Assembly (NCBI RefSeq): GCF_003086295.3
Contig: NC_092053.1
Span: forward strand, 84,443,671 to 84,507,670
Reading direction: 5' to 3'
From: Arachis hypogaea
Taxonomy: Eukaryota; Streptophyta; Magnoliopsida; Fabales; Fabaceae
Length of the DNA stretch: 64,000 nt
The stretch's first letter is position 1. Each line of letters opens with the position of its first letter. Under the pieces are notes generated by a model. The model was not told where the DNA came from, made no database searches, and saw only the letters and a program-made list of their open reading frames with translations. The position numbers and the translations under genes are program-made. Of this stretch, positions 22,849 to 33,343 are shown piece by piece.

Positions 22849-23361
22849 TTAAAGGATGTAAAATTCAACCGGAAAAACCAAATCCTTAATTGCCACGAGT
22901 ACATCTTCTGCTATTCCCATCACTGTGATCACACTTTTATCAGCTGAGGCAAATCTCACCGCCGACTTCTTCAATGGAACTAAATTCAACTGCACGTAGA
23001 TAGAAAGCGGCATGATGCTAACACAGGCCCCCAAGTCACACATACAATCATGAAAAGTGTATCCACCAATACAACAGGACACTAAGCACAGTCCAAGGTC
23101 ACCACATTTTCTTGGAATAGGTTCCATCAAGGAAGAAATTGAACTACCCAAGGATAATGTCTCCAATTCTCCTATCCTATCCTTGTGTGTACACATGTCT
23201 TTCAAAAATTTTGCATACTTTGGAATTTGTTGAATAGCATCAAGGAGTGGTATAGTTACCTCAACCTTTTTGAACACTTGAAGCATGTTCAAATCAAATT
23301 CTGGTGTCTTCTTTGCTTTCTTTACCATGGAAGGAAATGGAATAGGAATTGACTCATCCAT
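22849..23361 (-). pseudogene. pol: Element A protease
   Basis: A 170-codon frame whose ATG overlaps the gag stop in the arrangement TAATG, so it is in another frame than gag. It contains the conserved IPLLDAIQQIPKYAKFLKDM block and a retropepsin-type active site CDLGACVSIMPLS at about residues 108-120. The frame change relative to gag could be a one-base deletion or a programmed shift. B and C keep gag and protease in one frame or broke it by indels, so a deletion is more likely. It ends in a stop that separates it from its last strand. Confidence 0.82.
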
Positions 23362-25181
23362 TATGGCTTTCCTCTTGGGTTCTTTGAGGTTACTCCTTCT
23401 TCCTCATGCCTTTTGTCTACCACCTCTTCTTCATGTGGGGCTTCAACGACTACCTCTTCCTCATGAATTTCTCCCATGACCTTTGGAGGTATCTCCTCTA
23501 ACGTAGTCCCCGACCTTAGAGTGATGGCGTTGAGACCGTCCTTTGGGTTTGGTTGGGGTTGGGATGGAAGGTTAGAAGAACTTGAGGGTTGGTTAGTGTT
23601 GTTATTGGGGTTTGGTGGTTGGTTTGACATGTTCATCTTTGAAAGCAAGTTGGTGAGGTTAGCCAATTGGGTACTCAAGGCATCAAATTGAGCCTTGTTG
23701 CTCTCATCACGTTTTTCCATAGCGGCTCTAAGCTCTTCAACTTGATTGTTGGAAGATGGAGGAGTTTGGTTTTGGTTTTGTTGTCTATGGTGTGGTGCTT
23801 GGTACTTGGTGTAGTTGTTTTGGTTTTGGTTGGAGTAGCTTTGGTTGGCTTGGTAGTTGGTGTTGTTGTGATGGTATTTGGATGAAGATTGGTTGTTGTT
23901 GTGATGAGAAGAAGAGTTGTTCCACCTTTGGTTTTGATTGCTCCCTTGTGCATTATCTCTCCACCCTTGATGTTGATTACCACCTTGATGGTAATTGTTT
24001 TGACCATGAGAAGGGTAGGGTGGACGGTTGTTGTAATTCACATTGGCTACCACAAGAGCATGTTCCTCTTGAATTTGATGGCATTGGTCAATGTAATGTG
24101 TGGTGCTAGAGCACAAACCACAAATTCTAGGAGGGCCTTCAAGTTGAGCAACTGGAGGTGGGGCTTGAACGGCTTGAATGGAGTAGTATTCCTTTTGATC
24201 CTTTTGGATTTGTGTAACGATGGGGGTCATATCCCCAAGTGCCTTGGTTAGACTTGCTTCGGAAGGGGATGGTTCTACCACACCCTTGAGAGGATTACTT
24301 CTCACCCTTGTGTGTTGTGTCGCTTCGGCAACGTCCTTTGTCAAATTCCAAGCTTCTCCCTCCGTCTTGTTTTTCAAAAGGGAACCGCCACTAGAAGCGG
24401 TGAGCAATCTTCTATCTTCCGCACAAAGACCTCCGGTGAAGTAGTTAATAAGCAAGTGAGTGGTCATTCCGTGGTGTGGACATGACTCCAATAGCCTCTT
24501 GAACCGAAACCAATACTCGTACAAACTCTCTTGGTCTCTTTGCATTATGCCCAAAATCTCCTTCCGAATGTAGTCGGTCGTCTCCGGTGGGAAGAACTTA
24601 TCAAGAAACTCTCTCCTCAAGAAATCCCAATTAGTCACAATCTCATCCGGTAGCGAATAGAACCATGTTTTTGCTTGCGCTTCAAGAGAGAAAGGGAAGG
24701 CAAAAACCATGATAGCTACCTCATCGGCTCCATGCCTTCGAGCCGTAGAACAAGCAACTTGAAAATCCTTCAAATGTCGGATGGGGTCTTGACCTGGCAA
24801 CCCATGATACTTAGGAAGTAAATTTATCAAGCTACTCTTCAACTCAAAGTTCGGATCAAGGTTAGGATACATTGCTTGCAACGGTTGAAGTATGATATCT
24901 GGAGCTCCTTGCTCATGCAAAGTAATCCGGCATGGCTCCGCCATGTGTGGCTCACCTGTATGATGCAAAAATGAATTAGTAGTGTCAATAGAAGAATAGG
25001 AAGTAGCGGACTCCAAGTCACTCTCGGTAACGCCTAGTGATTCGGTGTTTTCCTCAAGAGAGGCCGAAGTACTAGGTGTATAGTCCAACCGCCGTCTAGC
25101 TTGCCGAGTGTGTAACAAAGTTCTTTCGATCTCGGGATCAAAATTGGCTAAGCTAGAATTCGGTTGAGACCGAGTCATCAA
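23361..25181 (-). CDS. gag: Element A gag, intact
   Basis: A 606-codon gag, the only intact long gag in the window. The retrotransposon gag domain is at residues about 158-252 (FAFPFSLEAQAKTWFYSLP and YEYWFRFKRLLESCP). A CCHC zinc knuckle with spacing CX2CX4HX4C lies at C354, C357, H362 and C367. It is the usual RNA-binding motif of nucleocapsid and is not visible in the B or C gag. Residues 375-530 are rich in N and Q, and an acidic E-rich tail follows. The start at 25181 gives MMTRSQPN and is about 120 nt from the PBS. Overlapping + strand ORFs are shadows. Confidence 0.92.
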   Translation of the reverse strand: MMTRSQPNSSLANFDPEIERTLLHTRQARRRLDYTPSTSASLEENTESLGVTESDLESATSYSSIDTTNSFLHHTGEPHMAEPCRITLHEQGAPDIILQPLQAMYPNLDPNFELKSSLINLLPKYHGLPGQDPIRHLKDFQVACSTARRHGADEVAIMVFAFPFSLEAQAKTWFYSLPDEIVTNWDFLRREFLDKFFPPETTDYIRKEILGIMQRDQESLYEYWFRFKRLLESCPHHGMTTHLLINYFTGGLCAEDRRLLTASSGGSLLKNKTEGEAWNLTKDVAEATQHTRVRSNPLKGVVEPSPSEASLTKALGDMTPIVTQIQKDQKEYYSIQAVQAPPPVAQLEGPPRICGLCSSTTHYIDQCHQIQEEHALVVANVNYNNRPPYPSHGQNNYHQGGNQHQGWRDNAQGSNQNQRWNNSSSHHNNNQSSSKYHHNNTNYQANQSYSNQNQNNYTKYQAPHHRQQNQNQTPPSSNNQVEELRAAMEKRDESNKAQFDALSTQLANLTNLLSKMNMSNQPPNPNNNTNQPSSSSNLPSQPQPNPKDGLNAITLRSGTTLEEIPPKVMGEIHEEEVVVEAPHEEEVVDKRHEEEGVTSKNPRGKP

Positions 25182-25303
25182 ACTTGAAAGTCATAGCACA
25201 AATGTAAAAGAAATCTAAACTATGGCTAAGTATTGAAAGAAGTAAAATATCTACAATATTCACATATTCACATAACCAATATCAAGGCATACGTTGCAAC
25301 CAT

Positions 25304-25321
25304 TCCCCGGCAACGGCGCCA
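25304..25321 (-). other. Primer-binding site of element A (tRNA-Asp)
   Basis: On the minus strand TGGCGCCGTTGCCGGGGA is fully complementary to the last 18 nt of plant tRNA-Asp including CCA. It lies 6 bp inside the 5' LTR. An exact match supports the Athila/Tat-type assignment. Confidence 0.92.
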
Positions 25322-25327
25322 AAAATT

Positions 25328-26645
25328 TGACATGATCCCAAGGGTGTATTGGTAAAGATTCTCTTTAATAAAACCGCGTTGCAAGTATAGCTCCACCAAC
25401 AACAATCCTCGGGGGTCAAATTTAGAAGAGGGATTTGGTTGTCACAAGTTCAACCCCAATAGAAATAACCGAAGTATTCAAACCTCGGGTCGTCTCACAA
25501 GGAATGGGCAAACATGTGCTTCGACATTAGTTAGAAATCCGGGGTTGTGAGTTATGAGCATGAAAATAAATGGGAATCTTAAGAAGCAAGTAATCTTAAA
25601 ATGCGTCAACTAGTTCAATTGACTAAGCAAAACATGAGCAACTTCAATGAATAAACAACATTCCACTTAATTCTATTATAACTCAAACAAGGAACTACAA
25701 CTAAAGCAATTGGTTGAGGAAATTGGTTTTCAAATATGAATAATAAAAGCAACTCTTGGCTAGGCTTGGGAATTGGGGTCACCATCCTTGTCTAACAACT
25801 ATATCTTGACAATTATAAGGAACCAAGCTCATTAAGTCTACTCTCAAAGTCATAAGTACGTGATATCTAACCCTAGACTTGAAGTACGTCCAATGGCCCT
25901 GATCACATCAACCCACAAGTCCCAACCTACCTACTAATTAGATTAGTAGTGGGTTGGCATCAATGAGTATCAAATTGACCACCTAGGGCTCCCAAATCAT
26001 CAAATCCATTAGACCCAATGACTCAAGTTTACCCAATTCCCTTGACCTAGGCCAAGAGTGAAAAAGACTACTCCATAATCAAAGTAAACAATTCATCAAA
26101 CACTTGGTAAGCATTAACAAAAGACATGTTCAAAATGGCAATTAAATTCAAATCCCCAAATACCCACTAACAATTATCAACATATGATCATCCAAACAAC
26201 AAAGCTAAACATAGAAATCATCAATGTAACATTAACAAATCAAGATTCATAACATTCATGAAATGGGTATAAGATGATAATCGACAAGAATTCATAAACT
26301 ATCACAAGATATAAGCAAAATTGTAACAAGGAATTCAAATTGAACAATTAAAACTAGTAATTAACAAGATCCAAGTCACAAATCAACAAAGGACAATCAA
26401 ATTAAAACTAGATCTAGAGAGGAACAAGGGTTTCTCTCTCTAGAACAACAAAAGAACCAAAAACTAGCTAAAAATTATGTTCTAGTGCAAAAATGAGTGA
26501 TCTCTCCCTTTCCTCCAGCATCCCTGGGTCTTTTTCCATGCAGAAACAGCTTGAAATTGGGCCTAATGATCCTCAGAAATCGCCAGGCACGATATCCTTT
26601 AATGAGGTGACGTGTAGCTTTCCACGCGTGCGCGCCATGCTTGCG
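25328..26645 (-). repeat. Element A 5' LTR, part 1
   Basis: Matches 2720-4037 with scattered substitutions. It is interrupted by element E, which starts at 26646 in the middle of a CGCGTGCGCGCC-type patch. The remainder of the LTR is at 35445-35808. The segment corresponding to 4038-4112 of the other LTR is missing. Confidence 0.9.
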
Positions 26646-28170
26646 TGATAAACCCATATTTCATGAGTTCTTTTGTGCTTAATTTGAGTGATTTATACAA
26701 TCCTTCACCTGCTTATTCACATTAATTGCATGGTTTTACTTTCCCTTCCTTATTATGTCATATTGTGAAAAAACATGTTTCCTAAGCTTTAAAAATTAAT
26801 TATTTTAATTACCTTTATTTCCATTTGATGTCGTGATTAGTGTGTTGAGTAGTTTCAGATTTTCTAAGGCAGAATGACTTAAAGGATGGAAAAGGAAACA
26901 TACAAAATAGGAAGGAGAAAGCAAAATGGAGCTTTAAGGAAACTGGTATCCACGCGATCGCATGGATGACGCGATCGCGTGCCAAGCACGAATCAGCAGC
27001 GACGCGGCCGCATGACTGACGCGACCGCGCGCCTTAAGCAGAACGCACATGACGCGGTCGCATGATTGACGCGACCGCGTGGCAAGAAAAAGCTCCGAAT
27101 GACGCGACCGCGTGACCCACACGGACGCGTGACAGAGGCCACGCACCAGAAATTGCAGAAAACGCTCATAGCAATTTCTGAAGCCCCTTTTGGCCCAGAT
27201 CCAAGTACAGACAGCATAGACCAAAGGTTATAAAGTGTGGGAATGCATCCATTCAGAGGGAGCTCGCATATTTTACTTTTCAATGATTTAAATTTAGTTG
27301 AGAGGGAGATCTTCTCTCTCTCTTTCTTAGGATTTAGGATTTCTTCTTATTTTAAGAGTGACTCTCAATCCAGGTTTTATATTTCTTTGTTTTAAACTTC
27401 CCTTTCACTTTATTTATTTATTTCAATATCTGAGTTGGCTATTTACCTTTATAATTGGATCTATGAATTCTTCCATGTTACAGACTGTTATTTGAATTAA
27501 TGATATTTGAGGTATTTTCAGTTTATGATTGTTCTCTTTGATTTAAGTTACCATTGCTTCCCATCTAAGGATATTTTTATTATTCTATCAATTTTACTTT
27601 TTCCCTTTTTGGTTCTGGTTAAGAATTCAGTAACTCAACAGTTATTAAACTCAACATAATTGATAATCGTTATCTTGCTAATTGAGCTGAACTTAAGTAA
27701 TCCCAACCTTTTCTTAGGAAATAAATAGGATTCAAAGGTCAATTTAATTAGTCCCTTGACTCTCCTTTGCTTTAGTAAAGGTTGACCAAGTGGAGTTTAG
27801 ATTCAACTTTCATTATAGTTGAGAGAGATAACTACGTTGGACCTCCAACTTCTCTTACCTTGCCAAAAGTCTGCTTTACAGTATTTATTTATTTTAATTG
27901 CCATTTACTTTACCTGTCATTTAAATTACTTGCCTCTCATCTTCTAAACCCCGATTACAACCTTTATAGCCAATAATAAGAACATACTTCCTCGCAGTTC
28001 CTTGAGAAGACGACCCGAGGTTTAAATACTCGGTTATCAATTTTAAAAGGGCTTTGTTACTTGTGACAACCAAAACGTTTGTATGAAAGGAATTTTGAAG
28101 GTTTAGAAACTATACTTGCAACGAGGATTTATCCGCAAATTTCTAGACCACGCAAAAGTTCCTCTCATCA
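26646..28170 (+). repeat. Element E 5' LTR
   Basis: A 1.5-kb LTR from TGATAAACCC to CCTCTCATCA. Its first 360 bp match 35084-35444. It contains a CpG-rich patch with ACGCGATCGCGT-type motifs at 26950-27150 and a TATA-like TTATAAAG near 27229. Confidence 0.88.
26950..27150. repeat. ACGCGATCGC / ACGCGACCGCG repeat patch in E LTR
   Basis: Motifs GACGCGATCGCGTG, GACGCGACCGCG and GACGCGGTCGCATG recur about every 25 bp. The core GCGATCGC is a perfect palindrome. A second larger patch of the same motif lies at 30078-30540 in the same element. Confidence 0.8.
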
Positions 28171-28173
28171 AAA

Positions 28174-28191
28174 CGGCGCCGTTGCCGGGGA
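28174..28191 (+). other. Primer-binding site of element E (tRNA-Asp type)
   Basis: CGGCGCCGTTGCCGGGGA matches the tRNA-Asp complement at 17 of 18 positions; only the first base differs. It starts three bases after the LTR. Confidence 0.85.
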
Positions 28192-28286
28192 ACTGTTAAC
28201 ATGTGCCTTATTATTGGTTATTGTAAATATTTTTCTTTTGCTTGTTTATTTATTTTTGTTTTTCCTTTTTATCTTTATTTGCTACT

Positions 28287-28859
28287 ATGAAATCTCACCC
28301 CTCTCGCTTTGAGTTTGGTTCTAATATTGTTAAGGGAAATAGAAGTTACAGCAGGAATGTGTACCAAGGTCAGACAAATCAAGGATGGATGAAACCAAGA
28401 GGATCTAATCAACCCTTTTGGCAGCAACACCCTCCGAGATATCCTGGACAAAGACCATTCTACAGTGCATACCCAGCTGAAAGACATGGTGGACAACCTT
28501 GTAACTACCAATAAGCCCCACCCCGTGCATATAAACCATCATTTCAACATAACCTCGAACCACCACACTCACAAGCTTCTCTTTACCATTCGCCACCATA
28601 TGATCCTTCTTTACCCCAATACCAATCCAATCATTCCCAATCACCACCACTTTCCTTTGTATCATGTCCAAGTCTAGCAACCCGAGAAGCAGAGGATCGC
28701 CTAAGAGAAACAGTAATTAAATTTCAAACAACCATTCAACAACTGGAGCAAGCAATGATTCAATGGGCTTCTAGGCACTCAGATACACAAGGATTAGCCA
28801 CAGCTCCATGTGGATAGCCCAATGAAGAGCAGAGCATGAAGGAATTGCCATAAACTCCA
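28287..28859 (+). pseudogene. Element E Q/P-rich leader ORF, broken
   Basis: One frame from ATG 28287 (or 28242) encodes a basic, aromatic and glutamine-rich segment (QGQTNQGWMKPRG, QHPPRYPGQRPF), like the C-terminal half of some retrotransposon Gag proteins. A TAA at 28512-28514 interrupts it. The same frame then continues through PPYDPSLPQY to a coiled-coil-like stretch (RLRETVIKFQTTIQQLEQAM) and ends in two stops shortly before 28860. No gag core domain and no zinc knuckle are seen. The function is unknown; a particle or RNA-binding remnant is possible. Confidence 0.5.
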
Positions 28860-29402
28860 GTGGACAAGACAGAGCATGAATTTGTACTAGAACAGTTAGA
28901 AGAAGCTGTCATTGTTCAAGAAGAAGAGTTGGTTGAAGATCTAGGAGATGCTGAACTTCCGTGGGAATCCAGAATTGAGAAAAATGCCGTCAAGGAGACT
29001 ACAGTTGATGCTAAGGAGGATATTTCTCCAAGGCAAGTCGTTTATGAAGAATCAGACGGAATAATCCAAGAAACAAATTCCCTCGATAATGATAGTCACA
29101 AGTCTAACTCTCTTAGTGATGAACTTGCATCCGCAAGTGAATTCTCTGAGATCGAAGAATCTTCCCCAAGTGAATATGAAGATGATGCAGAGGTAGATTT
29201 CTCTCAACCTCCAATCTATGACTCAAGTGATGAGGAAGACATAGAAGACTTTGACCAGGACACAGATACAATTGAAGATCTTTGCAAAGAAGTGGAGGAA
29301 TTCACAGAAGAGCACAAGGAAATGGAACTAGCAGAACGACCAAAAACACCTATCCAAGGCCATTACCACCTAATACAAGCTTCAAGTGGGTACAATCCTT
29401 AA
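28860..29402 (+). CDS. Element E acidic ORF of unknown function
   Basis: A 180-codon frame, in frame with the preceding Q/P-rich segment and separated from it by stops. It is strongly acidic (many E and D, for example SDEEDIEDFDQDTDTIEDL near residues 118-136) and has no domain I recognise. It probably formed one longer protein with the preceding segment and, after a small indel, with the frame at 29282-29845. The start is simply the first ATG after the stops. Confidence 0.45.
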   Translation: MDKTEHEFVLEQLEEAVIVQEEELVEDLGDAELPWESRIEKNAVKETTVDAKEDISPRQVVYEESDGIIQETNSLDNDSHKSNSLSDELASASEFSEIEESSPSEYEDDAEVDFSQPPIYDSSDEEDIEDFDQDTDTIEDLCKEVEEFTEEHKEMELAERPKTPIQGHYHLIQASSGYNP

Positions 29403-29845
29403 CTTATAACTTTACTTATTCACTTGAATATGGTTTGCTTGAAACAGATGGCCAGCTTAGAGCTCTCTGCGGCTTTAAGAGTAAGAGGGAAATGGCTCGT
29501 ACTCAGAGCTGGTGCACAAGGTTCAATAAGGTTCCACGCTTCACCTCGAAGTACACGGATTGTTATCACGCTCAATTGCATGGATCACGGGGAACGTTTG
29601 GTCACCACGGTGAGATTCTACCTTTTAAACCGCCCGGATGGAAACATGCAGATCAAGACGGAGGCGGATTTAAAAGCAAGGCTTGGAATCCTGGACTCTA
29701 TCCTGACATTCGTAGTCCCGGGAGCCTGAAAATCTGTTTGGCGCTGCTCAGAAGCTTTGCATGCTTAGTTTGGGACCCCGGAGGCTATTGGCATTCCAAG
29801 CACTGGTGGAGATTTTTGGACGAATTTAAATATAAACCACCATAA
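29366..29845 (+). pseudogene. Element E frame with LLETDGQLRALCGF block, unknown
   Basis: The reading frame is open from 29282 to 29845 and overlaps the end of the acidic ORF in another frame. It reads sensibly from about 29366 (TSFKWVQSL, EYGLLETDGQLRALCGFKS, HGSRGTFGHHGEI, IRSPGSL). I recall similar strings in hypothetical proteins of plant repeats but no known function. A competing frame at 29424-29729 is also open, so the coding frame is uncertain. The post-pol type hairpin follows 50 nt after its stop, the place held by the pol stop in full elements. Confidence 0.4.
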
Positions 29846-29894
29846 CAGAATACTCCTCCAATGTCCAACTTAAGGACTTTAACTAAAAGTGCTA

Positions 29895-29912
29895 GGTGGG
29901 AGACAACCCACC
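29895..29912 (+). ncRNA. Post-ORF hairpin of element E (post-pol type)
   Basis: GGTGGGAGACAACCCACC folds into a 6-bp stem with loop AGACAA. It is the counterpart of the hairpins after pol in A, B and C, although E has no pol. That argues for a cis role in RNA. Confidence 0.65.
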
Positions 29913-30077
29913 ATGGTATGGTCGCTTCTTTTTCAATTTATTTCTTGTTAAATGCTTTCATTTTTCCTTTTTCATTTTAATCTATTAAACCTGGAATCAT
30001 GCATAGCATTCATGTTAATCATTGCATTCTGCATTTTTCATGCATATATATAAAAAAATAAAAAAATAAAAAAAAAG

Positions 30078-30540
30078 GGTGCACGACGCGACCGCTTGCC
30101 CCATGCGATCACGTCATATTGCGAGAAACACCACCCACGCGACCGCGTGACCCACGCGGCCGCGTGATATATATATCGGCGTAAGGATCCAATGAACAGA
30201 AAGTTAGGCTGGAATCGTCCAGCCCTTGTGCGTTTCGCACAAATTGGCCCACGCGATCGCATGCCCATGCGATCGCGTCACTTGCACAATACCAATCCCA
30301 CGCGACCGCGTGAGCGACGCGATCGCGTCGCATGGATTGCACATCACCCCAAAAGGAGACAGAGAGTTGCGCTAAAACGGCGCTGGAGTCGTGCGTTCAG
30401 CACGAATTCCGGCGACGTGATCGTGCGACCCACGCGATCGCGTCACCCTTCTTTCCCCCCTCTCATGCGATCGCGAGCCCCACGCGATCGCGTCATTCCC
30501 ATTTTCACCCCAACCACGCGACCGCGTGGATTCGAAAGTA
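30078..30540. repeat. ACGCGATCGCGT repeat patch in E interior
   Basis: At least ten copies of variants of ACGCGATCGCGT and ACGCGACCGCGT occur, many as pairs spaced about 15-20 bp with GCCC or TGACCC between them. An A-rich low-complexity run (30050-30076) precedes it. ORFs over it are repeat artefacts. Confidence 0.8.
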
Positions 30541-30559
30541 TAACCCCCTCCAGCCACGC

Positions 30560-31018
30560 GAACCCTATCAGTCGTGCAGCCCCCACCCCCAACCCTCTTC
30601 TCACTCTCTGCTCCCTCTCCCTCCAACCACCACCCAGCACCACCCAGCCGCCACCGCGCCACCACTCAGACGCCGCCGCCGCAACAGACACCACCGCCGC
30701 AACCCCCTCCCCTCCCTTCTTCTCCCTTCTTCCTCTCTCCTCCCCTCACCACCACTGCCCTCCGCGACCACCGCCCACCACCGCCGGCCATCCAGCCGCG
30801 CCCCCCCTCTCTCCGCCACCCACCCGCAAACCCCCCTTCTCCTATCACTAACCCTAAACCCTCCCTCTGCCACTACCCCCATCAGCCGCCACCGTGACAC
30901 CGTGCCCCGCCACCGCGCCGGACGCCGCCGCAGCCACCTTCTTCCCCGTTCCACCCCTCCCGCCTACCAAGTTCCGCAAAATGCAATCCCCTTTTATCCG
31001 TTCGTCATTTTTCTATAA
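30560..31018 (+). other. C-rich, CCACCGCC low-complexity leader in E
   Basis: A C/G-rich stretch with simple CCACCGCCGC-type repeats; any translation is mostly P, H, S and T. It is unlike the AT-rich surroundings. It may be the leader exon of the env-like transcript, or captured host leader sequence; nothing here decides between them. I do not call a protein. Confidence 0.4.
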
Positions 31019-31900
31019 TTTTTTTCCGTTTCTGTTCATCATTAGGATAGATAGATACGCATGATGTAGTGGATTTTTAGGTTGTTAGGTAGCTTAGGCT
31101 CTGGTTAGTGGATCTAGGTCTGTTTACTTGCACTATTCCTGTTTATGTTTTATCCTAACTACAATTTTGCTGTTCTTGTGACCTCATTCATATGCTATGA
31201 TTTCTTGCAATTGCTGCTTGTTACTCCAGATTTTCCTGTTTCTATTCATTACTGGTAACTGCAGCAAGTTTTTAATTCATATGAACTGCTATGATTGCTG
31301 TTTATTTTCCGGGACAATCCAATTTTAGCCGGAATACTGCCAAAATTTTTTGTAAATTGTTTTCATTCATGTTTTGGTTTGGCATTTCTGAACTTTGTTT
31401 TACTCTGCTTTACCCAAACCATTTCATGAATGCTATGGCAGACATTCTTATCCTCTTTGATTTCCTGGTTCATAAACTGCATTTGTGATTCACTGATTCC
31501 AATTTTTGCTTTCTTTATATCTATTCGAATCAGCATCACCCTGTTTTCCTTGTTCAATTATGAGTACTTCTATTCTTACCTGTGAATCCTTGTTATATGG
31601 AATTTTTCTATGCCACTTACTTTAACCCGCACTTTACTAACTCATTAATTTTAATTTACTAATTTCCTTTTCAAATTCTAACCATACTAACCCTTTTGAT
31701 CTCTTTTCTGTTTATTTTCACTTTCCTCTAACTTTCTAACCATGGCATATTGTTTATTTTTCCATTTAACATAAATTCAATCACATTTTATTTACTCATT
31801 TTCCTTATTCTATTTCTCCCTTGCTGCTTTGAGTTTCCTTTGTTTAATTGCCTAATTGCTTTCCTATTTTTATCCATATCCTGATTTTCTATTTTTTAGG
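31019..31900 (+). other. T-rich intron-like region before the env-like ORF of E
   Basis: No ORF of note. The stretch is T-rich and ends in a pyrimidine-rich run followed by TTTTTTAG, directly before GATGTCTGCC, the probable start of the env-like ORF. This looks like a plant 3' splice site. A donor could not be fixed. Splicing of a subgenomic RNA is known for env-like genes in Athila-type elements, so this reading is plausible. Confidence 0.45.
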
Positions 31901-33297
31901 ATGTCTGCCTCACAAAGGAAAGGAAAAGGCAAGGCTACTGGCAAGCGCAAGAGAGGAGATTCCTCCCAGTCCATCATTGCTCTAATGCACGATTCTTCAT
32001 GACGGGAGAAGAACTTTACACAGCAGGAAAAAGCTGACCAGCTGCTCCCTGCGAATGACCCAATAAAATTTGCAAACCGGAAGTACCCGGCTTTTGCAAA
32101 CTCCAGAAATCTATATCTGGAACGAACTCTGAAGATTCCAGAAGCACTCCAGCAGTACACCACTGAGCAAATCAAGCAAAGGGGCTGGTTCTTTCTGGAA
32201 AGAACACTGACAGAGGTCAATTCATCTTGGGTACGGGAATTCTACTGCAACTACTATCTCACTATCCTAGATGCAATGAACCTGAGAGAAAAACAAATTC
32301 TAGTCACTGAAGAGGCCTTAGAGGACATTCTCCGGCTCCCAGCCAAGTCCGATCAGCTTGATGGTTATTCAAAGGCTGAGGAGGACATGCGTCAGATGCA
32401 GTTTGATTGGGATGCTGTAAAGGCACGGATAGCTCTCGACCCGACAGTCCCTTGGGAGATGGGTCAGGACACTACCATGCCTAGAGGGATCAAGAGAGCA
32501 TACTTAAATGATAAGGCTCGGTTATGGCATCAGATCTTGAGTAATTATGTGATGCCGAGTACTCACGAGACGGAGATCTCGGCTGCTATGATCACCCTCC
32601 TTTGGTGTGTGCTGGAGGGTAAGGACCTTTATCTGCCACGTTTCATTCGGCATTATATGGCCAGGGTCCACGTCCGAGGCACCCTCCCCTTTCCATAAAC
32701 TAGTTACACAGCTTGGCCGTCGAGCTGACGTGCCATAGGAGGCTGCTGATGAGAGACCACCAACGGCGGATTGCAGGAAGATCATTCCGCAAAGCCGGAA
32801 CTTCTTAGCCTTGGGCCATAGACCACCACCATTCACTGCTACTGATGAGTCAGCCCCACCGTCTGCTGGACCCTCTTCCTCCACTACTGCACCACCTACC
32901 CCTGCGACCACCACTGCACATCCACCTGCTACAGAGCCCGTCTATCATCTGGTGCACCGCTTGTTCCGACGACTTGACTAGATGGAGCGTCGCAACAAGC
33001 GGCGCTATGAGCACCTAAAGCTGATGATACGCTCCGGTGACATCCCCTCCGAGCACGACACACCCTCCGAGGCATCTGAGGAGGAGGCGGATGCACCCGA
33101 GGCAGAGACCCATCCCTAGGAGGCAGCACCAGCCGCACCACAGGCAGCGGTCCCACATTAGATTGAGGCTGCGGATCTCGAGATCCCGATCCAGTCAGCA
33201 CCTCCTCCACAGCAGCCAGACCCTCAGTCCACCACCACCACCGAGACTCCAGCTACCATCCCTCCCAGTGATGACACTCCTTCACACCCGGCTTGAT
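31901..33297 (+). pseudogene. Element E env-like ORF (putative plant transposon protein domain)
   Basis: Starts at ATG 31901 with a basic, lysine-rich head (RKGKGKATGKRKRG). A TGA at 32000-32002, probably from a CGA arginine codon, interrupts it. The frame then stays open to 32698 with GWFFLERTLTEV, VREFYCNYY, LTEEALEDILRLP-like text and WHQILSNYVMPSTHETEIS. This is the pattern of the plant transposon protein domain found in Athila third ORFs. After a frameshift near 32697 a proline-rich tail runs to 33297 with more stops. The function of this family is not established; a signal peptide is not visible. Confidence 0.65.
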
Positions 33298-33300
33298 TGA

Positions 33301-33343
33301 GCATCGAGGACGATGCTTCCTTTTAAGTGTGGGGAGGTCGCCA
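33301..33343 (+). ncRNA. Pre-PPT type stem-loop and internal polypurine string of E
   Basis: GCATCGAGGACGATGC at 33301-33316 has a 6-bp stem and loop AGGA. It is followed by AAGTGTGGGGAGGT, the same string as the polypurine tract at 35070-35083. E therefore has two hairpin-plus-tract units, one directly after the env-like ORF. Confidence 0.6.

Noticed and set aside
20149..24444. Plus-strand ORFs across 20149-24444
   Set aside because: They are antisense shadows of the minus-strand gag-pol of element A, with no recognisable motifs.
29424..29729. Alternative frame of 101 codons in E
   Set aside because: It overlaps the frame with the LLETDGQL block; I could not tell for certain which is real, but the other frame is longer and ends next to the hairpin.
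30192..31018. Long overlapping ORFs rich in P, R, S and H on both strands
   Set aside because: They lie on ACGCGATCGCGT and CCACCGCC repeats; open frames on several frames and strands at once are a composition effect.
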